The notes: generated from the letters alone by a model not told the origin. A stretch of 64,000 nucleotides of DNA from Paenibacillus beijingensis (GCF_000961095.1 NZ_CP011058.1:638501-702500), one strand, 5' to 3'; shown: positions 51,713 through 60,438, numbered from the stretch's first letter. Translations and numbers: made by a program.

Positions 51713-51741
51713 TTGCAGTTTACGAACATTTGTTCTATAAT
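51713..51741 (+). promoter_or_regulatory. Sigma-A promoter with overlapping LexA box
   Basis: TTGCAG (51713-51718) and TATAAT (51736-51741), 17 nt apart, with CGAACATTTGTTCT (51723-51736) in the spacer, matching the Gram-positive SOS box CGAAC-N4-GTTCG at all but the last position. The first long gene downstream is the YdeI-like one at 51918; a 28-codon frame at 51777-51863 lies between. An inverted repeat ATGTCAA-N5-TTGACAT is just upstream (51652). Confidence 0.5.
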
Positions 51742-51917
51742 TAGGTTGATCATATAGTTTGGAGCTGATTACTGTATGATACGCCCCTTCAGCGGACACC
51801 CTCTAGCAAGGAGTATGAAAACACATTGTCGAATAAGTGACAGAAAATATTGGAGTAATTGAGAATGATCATTCTTGACTATCAGCTGTTCGAAATATTG
51901 AAGGGGAGTGTTCCTTG

Positions 51918-52511
51918 ATGACAAATAGTAGTATGAATCCTAAAGTTGATGAGTTTTTAAGTAAGGCTAGAAAGTGGAAGGAAGAATATGAGAAGTTGAG
52001 AAATATCGTTCTTGACTGTGAGCTGACCGAAGAATTTAAGTGGATGCATCCTTGTTACACGTTTCAGAATAAAAACATAGTCTTAATACATGGGTTTAAA
52101 GAATACTGTGCGCTTCTGTTTCACAAAGGCGCCTTGTTAAAAGATGCCCATGGTATCCTAATCCAACAAACGGAGAATGTACAGGCGGCGCGCCAGATTC
52201 GGTTCACCGATGTTCGAGAAATAGTTGAGATGGAAACCATCTTGAAAGCCTATATTCATGAAGCCATTGAAGTTGAAAAAGCCGGTTTGGAAGTGAGTTT
52301 TAAAAAGACTACAGAATTCATAATTCCTGAAGAATTTCAAAATAAACTCAATGAAATACCTACCTTGAAAACTGCTTTTGAAGCATTGACGCCGGGACGG
52401 CAAAGAGCATACATTCTTTATTTTTCTGAACCCAAACAATCCAAAACTCGAGAGTCAAGGGTTGAAAAATGCATACAGCAAATTTTGGGTGGTAAGGGAT
52501 TAAATGATTAG
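51918..52511 (+). CDS. YdeI/OmdA family protein (DUF1801-like)
   Basis: 197 residues. Starts MTNSSMNPKVDEFLSKARKW; WMHPCYTF near 43 and CALLFHKGALL are the DUF1801 part, and TPGRQRAYILYFSEPKQSKT, then RVEKCIQQIL, is the C-terminal OmdA motif. In Bacillus, YdeI is linked to resistance to cationic peptides. AGGGGAG lies about 11 nt upstream of the ATG; TTG one codon before is less likely. Lower GC than neighbours. Possibly SOS-controlled through the promoter at 51713. Confidence 0.82.
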   Translation: MTNSSMNPKVDEFLSKARKWKEEYEKLRNIVLDCELTEEFKWMHPCYTFQNKNIVLIHGFKEYCALLFHKGALLKDAHGILIQQTENVQAARQIRFTDVREIVEMETILKAYIHEAIEVEKAGLEVSFKKTTEFIIPEEFQNKLNEIPTLKTAFEALTPGRQRAYILYFSEPKQSKTRESRVEKCIQQILGGKGLND

Positions 52512-52743
52512 TATATTCGATGAGCAGAGCAATGGTAAATCCCCGCCGGTTTGCTGGGCAAGCGCACGGATATAAGCGAACTTCTCCGTATCGCCGTCGC
52601 CGTAACGGTCAACGTTTGCGGATTCGTTCTGTCCCAAAAAACTAACATCATTAGTATTCCCTCGGAAGCGGGCCTCCCTTCCGGCTGCCGCACCCGGCAG
52701 CCGGTTGAAATAGCGGGTTTCATCATCGTTGTTGCGGCTTTGT
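52512..52743. other. Gap between ydeI and the tetR-type gene, weak coding signal only
   Basis: A 72-codon plus-strand frame (TTG 52551 to 52769) with two hydrophobic stretches (LLRIAVAVTVNVCGFVLS, IAGFIIVVAALFISCFFV) looks like a membrane-protein fragment, possibly the end of a lost transporter gene. It overlaps the end of the regulator gene and has no ribosome binding site, so it is not called as a gene. Confidence 0.25.
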
Positions 52744-53325
52744 TCATCTCATGCTTTTTTGTCCGTTAATCGAACGAATGCCTGCCAGAAATGTGTCGAT
52801 AAGAACGCGAAAGCTTTCGTTCAGATCAAGCGGCATATTAAATCCTCCCTGTTGTTCGATCGACGCGAAGCCGTGCAGCAAGCTTCGGAGGCCCCTTATA
52901 ATATGAATCGCTGTATCCTTATCCAAATCATAAGCATCCAGCACACGAATAATTATTTCAACGACTTCTCCAGCTGCACGCCGATGATTTTCGTCGTTCG
53001 ATTCAAGAAATCGATGGGTAACCTCGTATAAACCGGGATGCCTGCGTACAAACTCAATATAAGCCTCTGCAATTGCTTTTACCGCATCATCCCCGGATTT
53101 TCCGATCGCGGCCCGAGTCATCGAGTCTCTCATTTGGCTCAATCCGTAAGTAACAAGCTTATTACGCAAACCGGGCAATCCTTCCACGTGATTGTACAAA
53201 GAAGGGGAACGAATGCCCAGCTTTTGAGCCAACGTTGCGAGACTTAACTCTTCGACTCCTTTCGTGTCGGCCAATTCGGCAGCAGCCATCAACACGGTCA
53301 ACAGGTCTAATCCGGCTCTTGCCAT
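52744..53325 (-). CDS. TetR/AcrR family regulator
   Basis: 193 residues from the ATG at 53325 (AAAGGAGATGA upstream). Helix-turn-helix SLATLAQKLGIRSPSLYNHV near 30-50; the C-terminal ligand domain is of the WHG/TetR_C_33 type (YEVTHRFLES, LRSLLHGFASIEQQGGF). Last gene of a four-gene unit with the MBL hydrolase, a membrane protein and a 28-residue peptide. Two palindromic boxes in front of the unit are its probable operators. Confidence 0.88.
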   Translation of the reverse strand: MARAGLDLLTVLMAAAELADTKGVEELSLATLAQKLGIRSPSLYNHVEGLPGLRNKLVTYGLSQMRDSMTRAAIGKSGDDAVKAIAEAYIEFVRRHPGLYEVTHRFLESNDENHRRAAGEVVEIIIRVLDAYDLDKDTAIHIIRGLRSLLHGFASIEQQGGFNMPLDLNESFRVLIDTFLAGIRSINGQKSMR

Positions 53326-53338
53326 GATGTCATCTCCT

Positions 53339-54064
53339 TTAAACGACTTGCTTCTTCTTTTGCAAATTTTTTTCGGCATTTTGAATGGCTTGATCTATGA
53401 TGGCGGCCGGAGACTCGATCATCCTGCCGTGTCCTGTCGCCAGCAGCGAGGGACTCAGCTCTCTTAATTTGCGGGCGCTTTCCAGTGCCAGCTCTTTGTT
53501 CCAAGTCGCCATCGCGGGGAAAGGAAACAGCGGCTTCAGCTGGCCGGTAACGGCCACGCCTCCGCGCGTTTGAAAAGCGTCTCCGGCAATTAACGCCCCG
53601 TTGCGCGTATCGAAGAAAGCCATCGAGCCCGGCGTATGTCCGGGTACGGACAGGGCAAGCAGCGAGCCGATCTGCTCACCGTCCCGGAGCAAGACATCGG
53701 GCTTTGTTTTTACTTTCGTCGGCACACCTCCGCGGATAGGCGTCTGCGGTTCACCAGGTTGTAAAGTGCGTTCACCAGCAAGCAGAATGGAGTCCCGGAA
53801 CGAAATATAAACTTTGACTGCGGGAAGCTCCTGCTTCAACCGATCAAGCGATCCGACATGATCGTCATGGGCATGGGTCAGAACGATGCGCGTAATCGGC
53901 TTCCCGATCTTCTGCGCCGCATCAATGATGGAGCTCGCGCTTGAAGGCAGAGCTGCATCTATCAATGTTAATCCTTCAACTTCTTCGACGAAATAACAAT
54001 TTACCGGGAATACATTGGGCAAAAATGCGAGCTGCGATACTGTCAAATGTTTCGTTATTTTCAT
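53339..54064 (-). CDS. MBL-fold metallo-hydrolase
   Basis: 241 residues. Zinc motif HAHDDH near 67, the second His in VPGHTPGS near 137, Asp in AGDAFQTR and a late His in ATGHGRM complete a metallo-beta-lactamase-fold site. It belongs to the generic glyoxalase II-like hydrolases; lack of a signal peptide argues against a secreted beta-lactamase. 13 nt before the TetR gene. Confidence 0.88.
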   Translation of the reverse strand: MKITKHLTVSQLAFLPNVFPVNCYFVEEVEGLTLIDAALPSSASSIIDAAQKIGKPITRIVLTHAHDDHVGSLDRLKQELPAVKVYISFRDSILLAGERTLQPGEPQTPIRGGVPTKVKTKPDVLLRDGEQIGSLLALSVPGHTPGSMAFFDTRNGALIAGDAFQTRGGVAVTGQLKPLFPFPAMATWNKELALESARKLRELSPSLLATGHGRMIESPAAIIDQAIQNAEKNLQKKKQVV

Positions 54065-54085
54065 GGCAGCGGCCTCCCTTAATTA

Positions 54086-54664
54086 TTATACACCTGTACC
54101 GAAAAAATCGGTTACCAGCGAAAGGATTAGCAACAGCGCCATAACGCCGCTCGCGATCCAGACCTTCGTTTTATTTCCGATATTGCCGCTTCTCCGCTGC
54201 AAGGAACGGGCATACATGACAAATCCGATAACAAGGATCAACAATTCGGCAATGACGCTTGCAAACGGCCATTTCCACATTCCCAGCCCGAGTAACGGCA
54301 AATCAAAAGCATTTCCGGGAAAAATGGGCAGATCGGCGCGATGAACGAGCAAATCGAGAATCCAATGGCTGAACACAACGGAGGAGATCACCCAAGCACC
54401 TTGCTTGCCCCAGGCCAAGCTTGCGGCAAGTCCGGCAAGAACTGCGATCAGCAGCGCCCCGACCAAGGAATGAGTATAATCGGCATGGATGATCGCATTG
54501 CCATATCCTCCTCCCGCGATCGTTTCAATCGGTTCGATTCCTTTGATAAAAAGTGGAACAAATGCAATGTCGAGCAGCTGCGTACTCGTCATGATGGCCC
54601 AAAGCGGTACTTTAGGAGCTTTCGCTTTGACTGCGGCCGCAAGTCCGAAATGTCCTGCAAACAT
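54086..54664 (-). CDS. Membrane protein of the metal-dependent-hydrolase-like DUF457/YdjM type
   Basis: 192 residues from ATG 54664 (AAAGGAAG upstream), five hydrophobic helices. HADYTHSLVGALLIAVLAGL and SHWILDLLVHRAD contain the His/Asp pairs seen in membrane-bound YdjM-like proteins (annotated as hydrolases without proven activity). Preceded by a 28-residue membrane peptide gene with 1 nt between (TAACATG). Confidence 0.7.
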   Translation of the reverse strand: MFAGHFGLAAAVKAKAPKVPLWAIMTSTQLLDIAFVPLFIKGIEPIETIAGGGYGNAIIHADYTHSLVGALLIAVLAGLAASLAWGKQGAWVISSVVFSHWILDLLVHRADLPIFPGNAFDLPLLGLGMWKWPFASVIAELLILVIGFVMYARSLQRRSGNIGNKTKVWIASGVMALLLILSLVTDFFGTGV

Positions 54665-54665
54665 G

Positions 54666-54752
54666 TTAACGCACTTCCTTTCCCGGTTTAATAGAAGCAT
54701 CCAGCCATCCGCATACGACGACAAACAGTAAAACAAAAATGATAAAGTTCAT
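54666..54752 (-). CDS. 28-residue membrane peptide leading the TetR/MBL operon
   Basis: ATG at 54752 with GGGAGGAATACAGC encodes MNFIIFVLLFVVVCGWLDAS followed by IKPGKEVR: one hydrophobic helix and a short basic tail. The stop is 1 nt before the next start, so the two genes are translationally coupled. Too short for routine gene calling. Family unknown; could be a leader peptide or a subunit of the membrane protein. Confidence 0.6.
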   Translation of the reverse strand: MNFIIFVLLFVVVCGWLDASIKPGKEVR

Positions 54753-54775
54753 GCTGTATTCCTCCCAATTGCTTA

Positions 54776-54814
54776 ACTAATAATCTTAGTTTTATTATAA
54801 CTAATGTTATTAGT
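54776..54814. promoter_or_regulatory. Two palindromic boxes, probable TetR operators
   Basis: ACTAATAATCTTAGT (54776-54790, one mismatch) and ACTAATGTTATTAGT (54800-54814, perfect 6-3-6) are 24 bp apart, just upstream of the small peptide gene, the usual position for self-regulation by the operon's TetR protein. Confidence 0.6.
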
Positions 54815-54971
54815 TTGTCAACGACTTTTTGTGTTCATCAAATTTAGGATCAAATTTTGGATCAAAGCTAAACACTGTTTACAATTAATTTTTTTAAAAT
54901 TTTCTCCAGCATGGTTTGACATTCTAAATATCCGGTTACAATTGAACAGGTTTGCACCGGATGATAAGCGA

Positions 54972-55021
54972 TGTCATGGAATGCATGTCATGGAATGCAT
55001 GTCATGGAATGCATGTCATGA
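54972..55021 (+). repeat. 14-bp tandem repeat (3.5 copies) before the esterase gene
   Basis: TGTCATGGAATGCA repeats at 54972, 54986 and 55000, with a partial fourth unit, ending about 48 nt before the esterase start. Length changes here would alter the 5' leader or promoter spacing. Confidence 0.85.
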
Positions 55022-55069
55022 TTCTCCGGAAAAGATACCTTCATCCAATCTGAAAAGGAGCGTTTGACG

Positions 55070-56014
55070 ATGTCCGATTTCGTAAAGCTCGAACCAGAAG
55101 CTCAAAAATTTGTAGAGGCTACAGCCAATCCGCCGTATTTATTTGATCTCGGCCCCGAGAAAGGCCGTGCAGCGGTCGATGAAGCGCAATCCGGCGAAAT
55201 CGAGAAGCCCGCTGTCGACGTGGAAGACCGAATCGTCGAAGGCGGTCCAAGCGGCCGGGTATCCGTGAAGATTATTCGCCCGAAGAACGCGCCTGCGGTA
55301 TTACCGGTGATCATTTATACCCACGGAGCGGGCTGGGTGTTCGGCAACGCCCATACGCATGACCGGCTCGTTCGCGAATTGGCGGAAGGTGCTCAGTCCG
55401 CTGTTGTATTCCCTAATTACAGCCTGTCTCCGGAAGCAAAATATCCTACGGCCATCGAGGAAGTTTATGCCGTACTTGAATGGGTTGCGGAGCATGGGCG
55501 CGAATACGGATTGAATGCAGAGCGCCTGACGATGGCGGGCGACAGCGTCGGGGGCAATATGACGGCAGCCGTTACGTTAATGGCCAAAGAGCGCAAAGGC
55601 CCACAAATTCAAAAGCAGCTGCTGTTCTATCCCGTAACGGATGCCTCTTTTGATACGGAGTCGTACCGCCTGTTCGCGGAAGGCTATTTCCTTCGCCGCG
55701 ACGCAATGATGTGGTTTTGGGATCAGTACACAACCGATCCGAAGCAACGCGCGGAAGTTACCGCCTCTCCTCTGCGCGCAACGACAGATCAGCTGCGCGA
55801 CCTGCCGCAAGCGCTTGTCATTACGGCAGAAGCCGACGTGCTTCGCGATGAGGGCGAAGCCTATGCGAATAACCTCCGTGAAGCAGGAGTACGGGTAACG
55901 GCAGCACGCTTCCAGGGAATCATTCACGACTTCGTAATGTTGAACGATCTGGCTCACACAGCGGCGGCACGCGGTGCGTTGGCGCTTGCGATCTCGTGGC
56001 TGCGTCATTCATAA
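55070..56014 (+). CDS. Alpha/beta hydrolase, hormone-sensitive lipase type
   Basis: 314 residues from ATG 55070 (AAAGGAG 9 nt upstream). Oxyanion motif YTHGAGWVFG (HGAG in place of the usual HGGG), nucleophile elbow GDSVGG near 163, Asp in TAEADVLRDEG and His in GIIHDFVML complete the triad. No signal peptide. Acts on short-chain esters by family. Monocistronic; tandem repeat in its leader and a terminator after it. Confidence 0.9.
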   Translation: MSDFVKLEPEAQKFVEATANPPYLFDLGPEKGRAAVDEAQSGEIEKPAVDVEDRIVEGGPSGRVSVKIIRPKNAPAVLPVIIYTHGAGWVFGNAHTHDRLVRELAEGAQSAVVFPNYSLSPEAKYPTAIEEVYAVLEWVAEHGREYGLNAERLTMAGDSVGGNMTAAVTLMAKERKGPQIQKQLLFYPVTDASFDTESYRLFAEGYFLRRDAMMWFWDQYTTDPKQRAEVTASPLRATTDQLRDLPQALVITAEADVLRDEGEAYANNLREAGVRVTAARFQGIIHDFVMLNDLAHTAAARGALALAISWLRHS

Positions 56015-56073
56015 TCATCGGCAAACGGTCAAGCATGAGTGAAGAAAGAAGCAGGTAATATACCGTAACAACA

Positions 56074-56116
56074 AGCGAACCGGCCAAGGTTAGCCCTTGA
56101 CCGGTTTCGTTTGTTG
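56074..56116. terminator. Convergent terminator hairpin, AACGAACCG family
   Basis: AGCGAACCGGCCAAGG and CCTTGACCGGTTTCGTTTG form a stem between the esterase (+) and the siderophore-binding protein gene (-). Confidence 0.65.
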
Positions 56117-56194
56117 TATTAGAGCTGTAGAAGGCTGGCTTGGCTTAGGTTGCAAATATGCCTTAAGAGGCAGCCCTGCGGTAAGCGGGTCAGA

Positions 56195-57220
56195 TTATGA
56201 CGTTACCCCGTAAATCTCATACAGCTGGTCAAGCAGCAGGGTTGCCGCTTTAATACCGCCCGCAGTGTTCCAAATCGCATCATCCACTTTGTAGACATGA
56301 CCTTCTTTGACGGCCCCCAGGTTTTTCCACAGCGCATCGCCCGTCCATTCCTGTTCGGTCTCGCTCCCTTTGCCATCGCCCGTATCGTACGTGAAATAGA
56401 ACAGGCGGTCGGCATCCGCTTCCGGCAGCCGTTCCTTCGTAATTTCATCGACAAACGTATCTTTGGCGTTCTTGGTCATCTCCGTACGGGCAAGACCGAT
56501 TTGACCAAAAATAATTCCCGAGAATGTATTCGTGTGATAAACACGCGTTTTGCCGGCCATGAAACGAACGACGGAGACTGTCTCTTTCACTTTGTCGCCG
56601 GCTTTCGTCTTGAAATCTTCAATCCGTTTGTCGAACGCCGCCAGCAGCTCCCCGCCTTCGGCCGATTTGCCGAGCGCTTCCGCATACAGTTTAAAGTTGT
56701 TCTTCCAATTACCGCGCAAATCTTCGGACATAACGGTCGGAGCGATCGCTTTCAGCTGCTCGTATACTTTTTCCTGACGCATTTTGTTGCCGATGATAAG
56801 GTCCGGCTTCAAGCCGGCGATCAGCTCCAGGTTCGGCTGGCTTTCTTCGCCGACAACGGTAACGCCTTCCATATCTTGTTTAATATGATCGTACCAAGGG
56901 TCGCCTGTCCATGATTTAACCGCGCCTGCCGGTTTCACACCGAGCGCCAAGACAGCTTCGGTTCCTTCATTCGTCAGCACCACTACTCTCTGCGGCGTTC
57001 CTTTGATTTCCGTCTCCCCCATAGCATGCTTTACAACGCGAGCCTGTCCGTCATTGTTTGTGGCAGCTGCCGCGTCTTCTGCCGGCTTGGAATTCGTCTG
57101 CTCCGCATTATTGGAACCTGCTTTGCTTCCGCATCCCGCTAGAGCAAGTGCCGCGATTATAGTCATTATAATCAGCAAAGCCGCACGGCTGCGTTTTGTC
57201 GTTACCCATTTTGCCATCAT
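56195..57220 (-). CDS. Iron-siderophore-binding lipoprotein
   Basis: 341 residues. Lipobox LAGC (Cys30), then the FecB/FhuD fold: PQRVVVLTNEGTEAVLALGV, NLELIAGLKPDLIIGNKMRQ, and the long backbone helix typical of class III binding proteins. Ligand probably ferric citrate- or catecholate-type siderophore. ATGATG start with GGGGGAAGA. Divergent from the permease genes across two Fur boxes. Confidence 0.9.
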   Translation of the reverse strand: MMAKWVTTKRSRAALLIIMTIIAALALAGCGSKAGSNNAEQTNSKPAEDAAAATNNDGQARVVKHAMGETEIKGTPQRVVVLTNEGTEAVLALGVKPAGAVKSWTGDPWYDHIKQDMEGVTVVGEESQPNLELIAGLKPDLIIGNKMRQEKVYEQLKAIAPTVMSEDLRGNWKNNFKLYAEALGKSAEGGELLAAFDKRIEDFKTKAGDKVKETVSVVRFMAGKTRVYHTNTFSGIIFGQIGLARTEMTKNAKDTFVDEITKERLPEADADRLFYFTYDTGDGKGSETEQEWTGDALWKNLGAVKEGHVYKVDDAIWNTAGGIKAATLLLDQLYEIYGVTS

Positions 57221-57259
57221 CTGTTCTTCCCCCTGAAAATGAGTTGGATTTCGTTTATA

Positions 57260-57274
57260 TGATAATGATAATCA
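57260..57274. promoter_or_regulatory. Fur box 1
   Basis: TGATAATGATAATCA matches the 7-1-7 Fur consensus TGATAATNATTATCA at all but one base, 40 nt upstream of the binding-protein start. It would repress when iron is sufficient. Confidence 0.85.
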
Positions 57275-57325
57275 ATTACAATAAAAAACTATAAATTGAT
57301 CTTTCTGTTTTGTCAACTTTAAAAT

Positions 57326-57340
57326 TGAGAATGATTATCA
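57326..57340. promoter_or_regulatory. Fur box 2
   Basis: TGAGAATGATTATCA matches the consensus with one difference, about 100 nt upstream of the permease start; serves the plus-strand operon. Confidence 0.85.
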
Positions 57341-57441
57341 AATTCGTTGACAGCCGATCTTACTTCCTCTAAAATTCAAACTACGTATGTCTAAACGATT
57401 CGTTTTCTATAAAGATAAAATATTGAAAGAATGTGGTATTG

Positions 57442-58422
57442 ATGAAAATTGCGGGGCTCGTCGTTTCGCTGTTCGCGCTGGCCGCCGCCATCCTATGCAG
57501 CATCGCTTTCGGCGTAACGGATATTCCGCTCCGGGTCGTTTGGGATTCGTTCACTCATCCGAATGCGAGTAATGAGCATTTGATTATTCGTACAACCCGG
57601 GTGCCGCGCGCGCTCATCGCTGCCTCCGCAGGCGCCGCTCTGGCCGTTGCCGGTGCGGTGATGCAGGTCATGACCCGCAATCCGATCGCTTCTCCGAGCA
57701 CGCTTGGCGTTAACTCCGGCGCCGCTTTTTTTGTTATTTTGGCAGCGGGATGGCTTGGCGTGTCCGGGCTGCATTCATTGACATGGGCGGCAATGATCGG
57801 TGCAGCGGTCAGCGGGGCCATTGTTTTTCTGCTTGGCAGTATCGGAAGAGACGGCATGTCACCGGTTAAAATTACGCTGGCTGGAGCCTCAATGGCCGCT
57901 TTTTTTTACTCGTTGACCCAAGGATTGATGCTCTCCGACGGCAAAATGTTCGACCAAGTGCTTGTATGGCTGGTCGGATCGGTCGCAGGACGCGACATGA
58001 ACCAGCTTAGTTTCGCATGGCCGTATTTGGGTACAGGAATGCTACTTGCGCTGCTGCTTTCAAGGCATTTGAATGTACTGGCTATGGGCGAGGATATTGC
58101 GCAGGGACTCGGCCAGCGCACCGCCCATATTAAAATTTTGGCGGCTGCGGCGGTCATTCTGCTCGCTGGAAGTTCGGTCGCGGTGGCAGGCCCGATCGCT
58201 TTTGTCGGCATCATTATCCCCCATGTAGTGCGCTATGCGGTCGGTAACGATTACCGCTGGATTTTGCCGTTCAGCGCGGTACTTGGCGGGATACTGCTCG
58301 TTACGGCCGATTTAGGCTCCCGCTACATCGCAATGCCGAAGGAAGTGCCTGTCGGTGTGATGACCGCGATTATCGGCGTACCGTTCTTCGTATACATCGC
58401 CAGGAAAGGCAGACGAACTTAA
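57442..58422 (+). CDS. FecCD-type siderophore permease 1
   Basis: 326 residues from ATG 57442, nine or ten hydrophobic helices. VPRALIAASAGAALAVAGAV and QVMTRNPIASPSTLGVNSGA are the FecCD signature; GLGQRTAHIKIL and GIIIPHVVRYAVG mark the later half. A GTG at 57433 is in frame; neither has a strong ribosome binding site, which is odd for the first gene. Confidence 0.92.
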   Translation: MKIAGLVVSLFALAAAILCSIAFGVTDIPLRVVWDSFTHPNASNEHLIIRTTRVPRALIAASAGAALAVAGAVMQVMTRNPIASPSTLGVNSGAAFFVILAAGWLGVSGLHSLTWAAMIGAAVSGAIVFLLGSIGRDGMSPVKITLAGASMAAFFYSLTQGLMLSDGKMFDQVLVWLVGSVAGRDMNQLSFAWPYLGTGMLLALLLSRHLNVLAMGEDIAQGLGQRTAHIKILAAAAVILLAGSSVAVAGPIAFVGIIIPHVVRYAVGNDYRWILPFSAVLGGILLVTADLGSRYIAMPKEVPVGVMTAIIGVPFFVYIARKGRRT

Positions 58423-58424
58423 AT

Positions 58425-59471
58425 ATGGGCAAATATAGAAACATTCGATCTAAACGGTATCAATTTTCCTTTTTAGTGGAGCAAAGAGCTGTCTGGACGA
58501 CGGTCTTATTATTGCTGCTTTGTATCGCCGTTATGATCGTCAGTACCGGTATCGGCAGTCAATATATTTCCCCTCTTGCCGTGCTTAAAGCGCTGTTCGG
58601 GAAAGCTGATCCGCTGCAGCAGGTGATCGTGGAAAAGCTGCGCCTGCCGCGGATCGTCATTGCGGTCCTTGTCGGCGCATCGCTCGCTGCAGCCGGCGCC
58701 ATTGTACAGAGCATCATTCGAAACCCGCTCGCTTCGCCCGATGTGACGGGAATTACGGAAGGCGCCTCGTTCGGCGCCGTGTTGTTTATTTTTCTGTTCA
58801 CGGATACCATATCCGTATTTTGGCTTCCGCTGGCCGCCATCTGCGGGGCATTCGCCGTCACGGCATTGCTGTACGTGCTCGCCTGGAAACGGGGGATATC
58901 CCCATTGCGGCTCGTTCTGATCGGAATCGGCGTTTCGGCGGCTGTAAAGTCCGTTTCGTATATGTTCATTATTTCCGGACCGCTGCAGCTGGCCGACCGA
59001 TCGCTCACCTTTATGACCGGAAGCATTTACGGTTCATCATGGGACAAAGATGTGCTGACGCTGCTCCCTTGGACGGCCGTGCTGCTCCTTATTACGTGGC
59101 TGCATACCCGCAACGTCAACATTCAGGCGCTTGGCGACGATGTCGCAAGCAGCGCCGGTTCCCCCGTGCAGAAGCATCGGCTGCTGCTGCTTTCGCTCAG
59201 CGTGGCCCTAGCCGGCGCAGCCGTTGCAATCGGCGGGGCGATCAGCTTTATCGGGCTAATGGCGCCGCATATGGCGCGCAGGCTTGTAGGTTCGTCCTTT
59301 GGCAGCCTGCTGCCGGTAAGCGCTCTGATCGGCGCGCTTATTTTGTTGCTGGCGGATTTGACGGCACGAACCGCTTTTTTGCCCCGAGATGTGCCGGCCG
59401 GCGTATTTACCGCGGCTATCGGTGCTCCATTTTTCATGTATTTGCTGTACCGGAACCGAAACCGATTCTAG
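58425..59471 (+). CDS. FecCD-type siderophore permease 2
   Basis: 348 residues. LPRIVIAVLVGASLAAAGAI, RNPLASPDVTGITEGASFGA and LMAPHMARRLVG mark it as the partner permease. It starts 2 nt after the first permease stop, with AGGAAAGG inside that gene. Forms a heterodimer with permease 1. Confidence 0.93.
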   Translation: MGKYRNIRSKRYQFSFLVEQRAVWTTVLLLLLCIAVMIVSTGIGSQYISPLAVLKALFGKADPLQQVIVEKLRLPRIVIAVLVGASLAAAGAIVQSIIRNPLASPDVTGITEGASFGAVLFIFLFTDTISVFWLPLAAICGAFAVTALLYVLAWKRGISPLRLVLIGIGVSAAVKSVSYMFIISGPLQLADRSLTFMTGSIYGSSWDKDVLTLLPWTAVLLLITWLHTRNVNIQALGDDVASSAGSPVQKHRLLLLSLSVALAGAAVAIGGAISFIGLMAPHMARRLVGSSFGSLLPVSALIGALILLLADLTARTAFLPRDVPAGVFTAAIGAPFFMYLLYRNRNRF

Positions 59472-59491
59472 ATCAGGAGGCTGACGCGATC

Positions 59492-60325
59492 ATGAGTACG
59501 CTGGAGGCACGAGGGTTAGGCTTGTCCTACGGAGACACCTTTATTTTCAAAGACTTGAACCTGACGATACCGGAAGGAAAAATAACCGTGTTTATCGGAA
59601 GCAACGGCTGCGGCAAATCGACGCTGCTGCGCTCTATGGCGAGGCTGATGAAACCTCAGCACGGATCGGTCGTACTAAGCGGCGGCGATATCGCAAGCAT
59701 GTCAACAAAAGAAGTGGCCCGCAAGCTGGCCATTCTCCCTCAAGGCCCGACGGCGCCGGAAGGGCTGACGGTGCTGCAGTTAGTTAAGCAGGGGAGATAT
59801 CCGTATCAGAGCTGGTTAAAGCAATGGTCCGCTGAAGATGAAGAAGCTGTCAGCTCGGCGCTGGAGGCGACAGGGCTCAGCGATCTGGCGGAGCGTGCCG
59901 TCGATTCGCTATCCGGCGGCCAGCGGCAGCGCGCTTGGATTGCGATGACGCTGGCGCAGCAGACGCCGGTCATTTTGCTGGATGAGCCGACCACCTACTT
60001 GGATTTGACGCATCAGATTGAAGTGCTTGATCTACTCTACGAAATGAACGACCGCGAGCGGCGCACGATCGTCATGGTTCTCCACGATCTAAACCTTGCC
60101 TGCCGGTATGCAGATCACATTGTTGCGATACGGCAAGGCAAAATTCAAGCTCAAGGCCGGCCGGATGAGGTTGTGACTACCGAGCTCATTGAGGCCGTCT
60201 TCCAGCTCAAATGCGAAATTATCGCCGATCCGCTGTACGGAACTCCGCTTTGTATTCCGCACGATAAAAGCCGGCTGCGCGCCGCTCGGGCCGCGCATCA
60301 ATCGGCGGCGGGAATATCCCGCTAA
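59492..60325 (+). CDS. FecE/FhuC-type ABC ATPase
   Basis: 277 residues from ATG 59492 with CAGGAGG upstream. Walker A GSNGCGKST, Q-loop LPQGPTAPEG, signature LSGGQRQRAW, Walker B VILLDEPTTYLD and switch HDLNLA are intact. Drives the two permeases; the binding protein is divergent. An open frame running far upstream through the permease gene is not coding. Confidence 0.93.
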   Translation: MSTLEARGLGLSYGDTFIFKDLNLTIPEGKITVFIGSNGCGKSTLLRSMARLMKPQHGSVVLSGGDIASMSTKEVARKLAILPQGPTAPEGLTVLQLVKQGRYPYQSWLKQWSAEDEEAVSSALEATGLSDLAERAVDSLSGGQRQRAWIAMTLAQQTPVILLDEPTTYLDLTHQIEVLDLLYEMNDRERRTIVMVLHDLNLACRYADHIVAIRQGKIQAQGRPDEVVTTELIEAVFQLKCEIIADPLYGTPLCIPHDKSRLRAARAAHQSAAGISR

Positions 60326-60398
60326 AAGGGGTAAGTGGCAAGGGTGCAAGCCCAGACTACAAAGCTGTACAACGTTTATGAAGAAAGATGTTCTTAAG

Positions 60399-60438
60399 TC
60401 CCGGCAATATAGGAGCCTCTCCATATTGCCGGGATTTT
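60399..60438 (+). terminator. Terminator of the siderophore operon
   Basis: CCCGGCAATAT, an inner GGAGCCTCTCC and ATATTGCCGGGATTTT, 75 nt past the ATPase stop. Confidence 0.85.

Noticed and set aside
52551..52769. A 72-codon plus-strand frame with two hydrophobic stretches
   Set aside because: TTG start without ribosome binding site, overlaps the regulator's C-terminus, no recognisable family; kept only as a note.
53339..54064. Class B beta-lactamase
   Set aside because: The MBL fold is present, but there is no signal peptide and no resistance-type context; glyoxalase II-like hydrolase is more likely.
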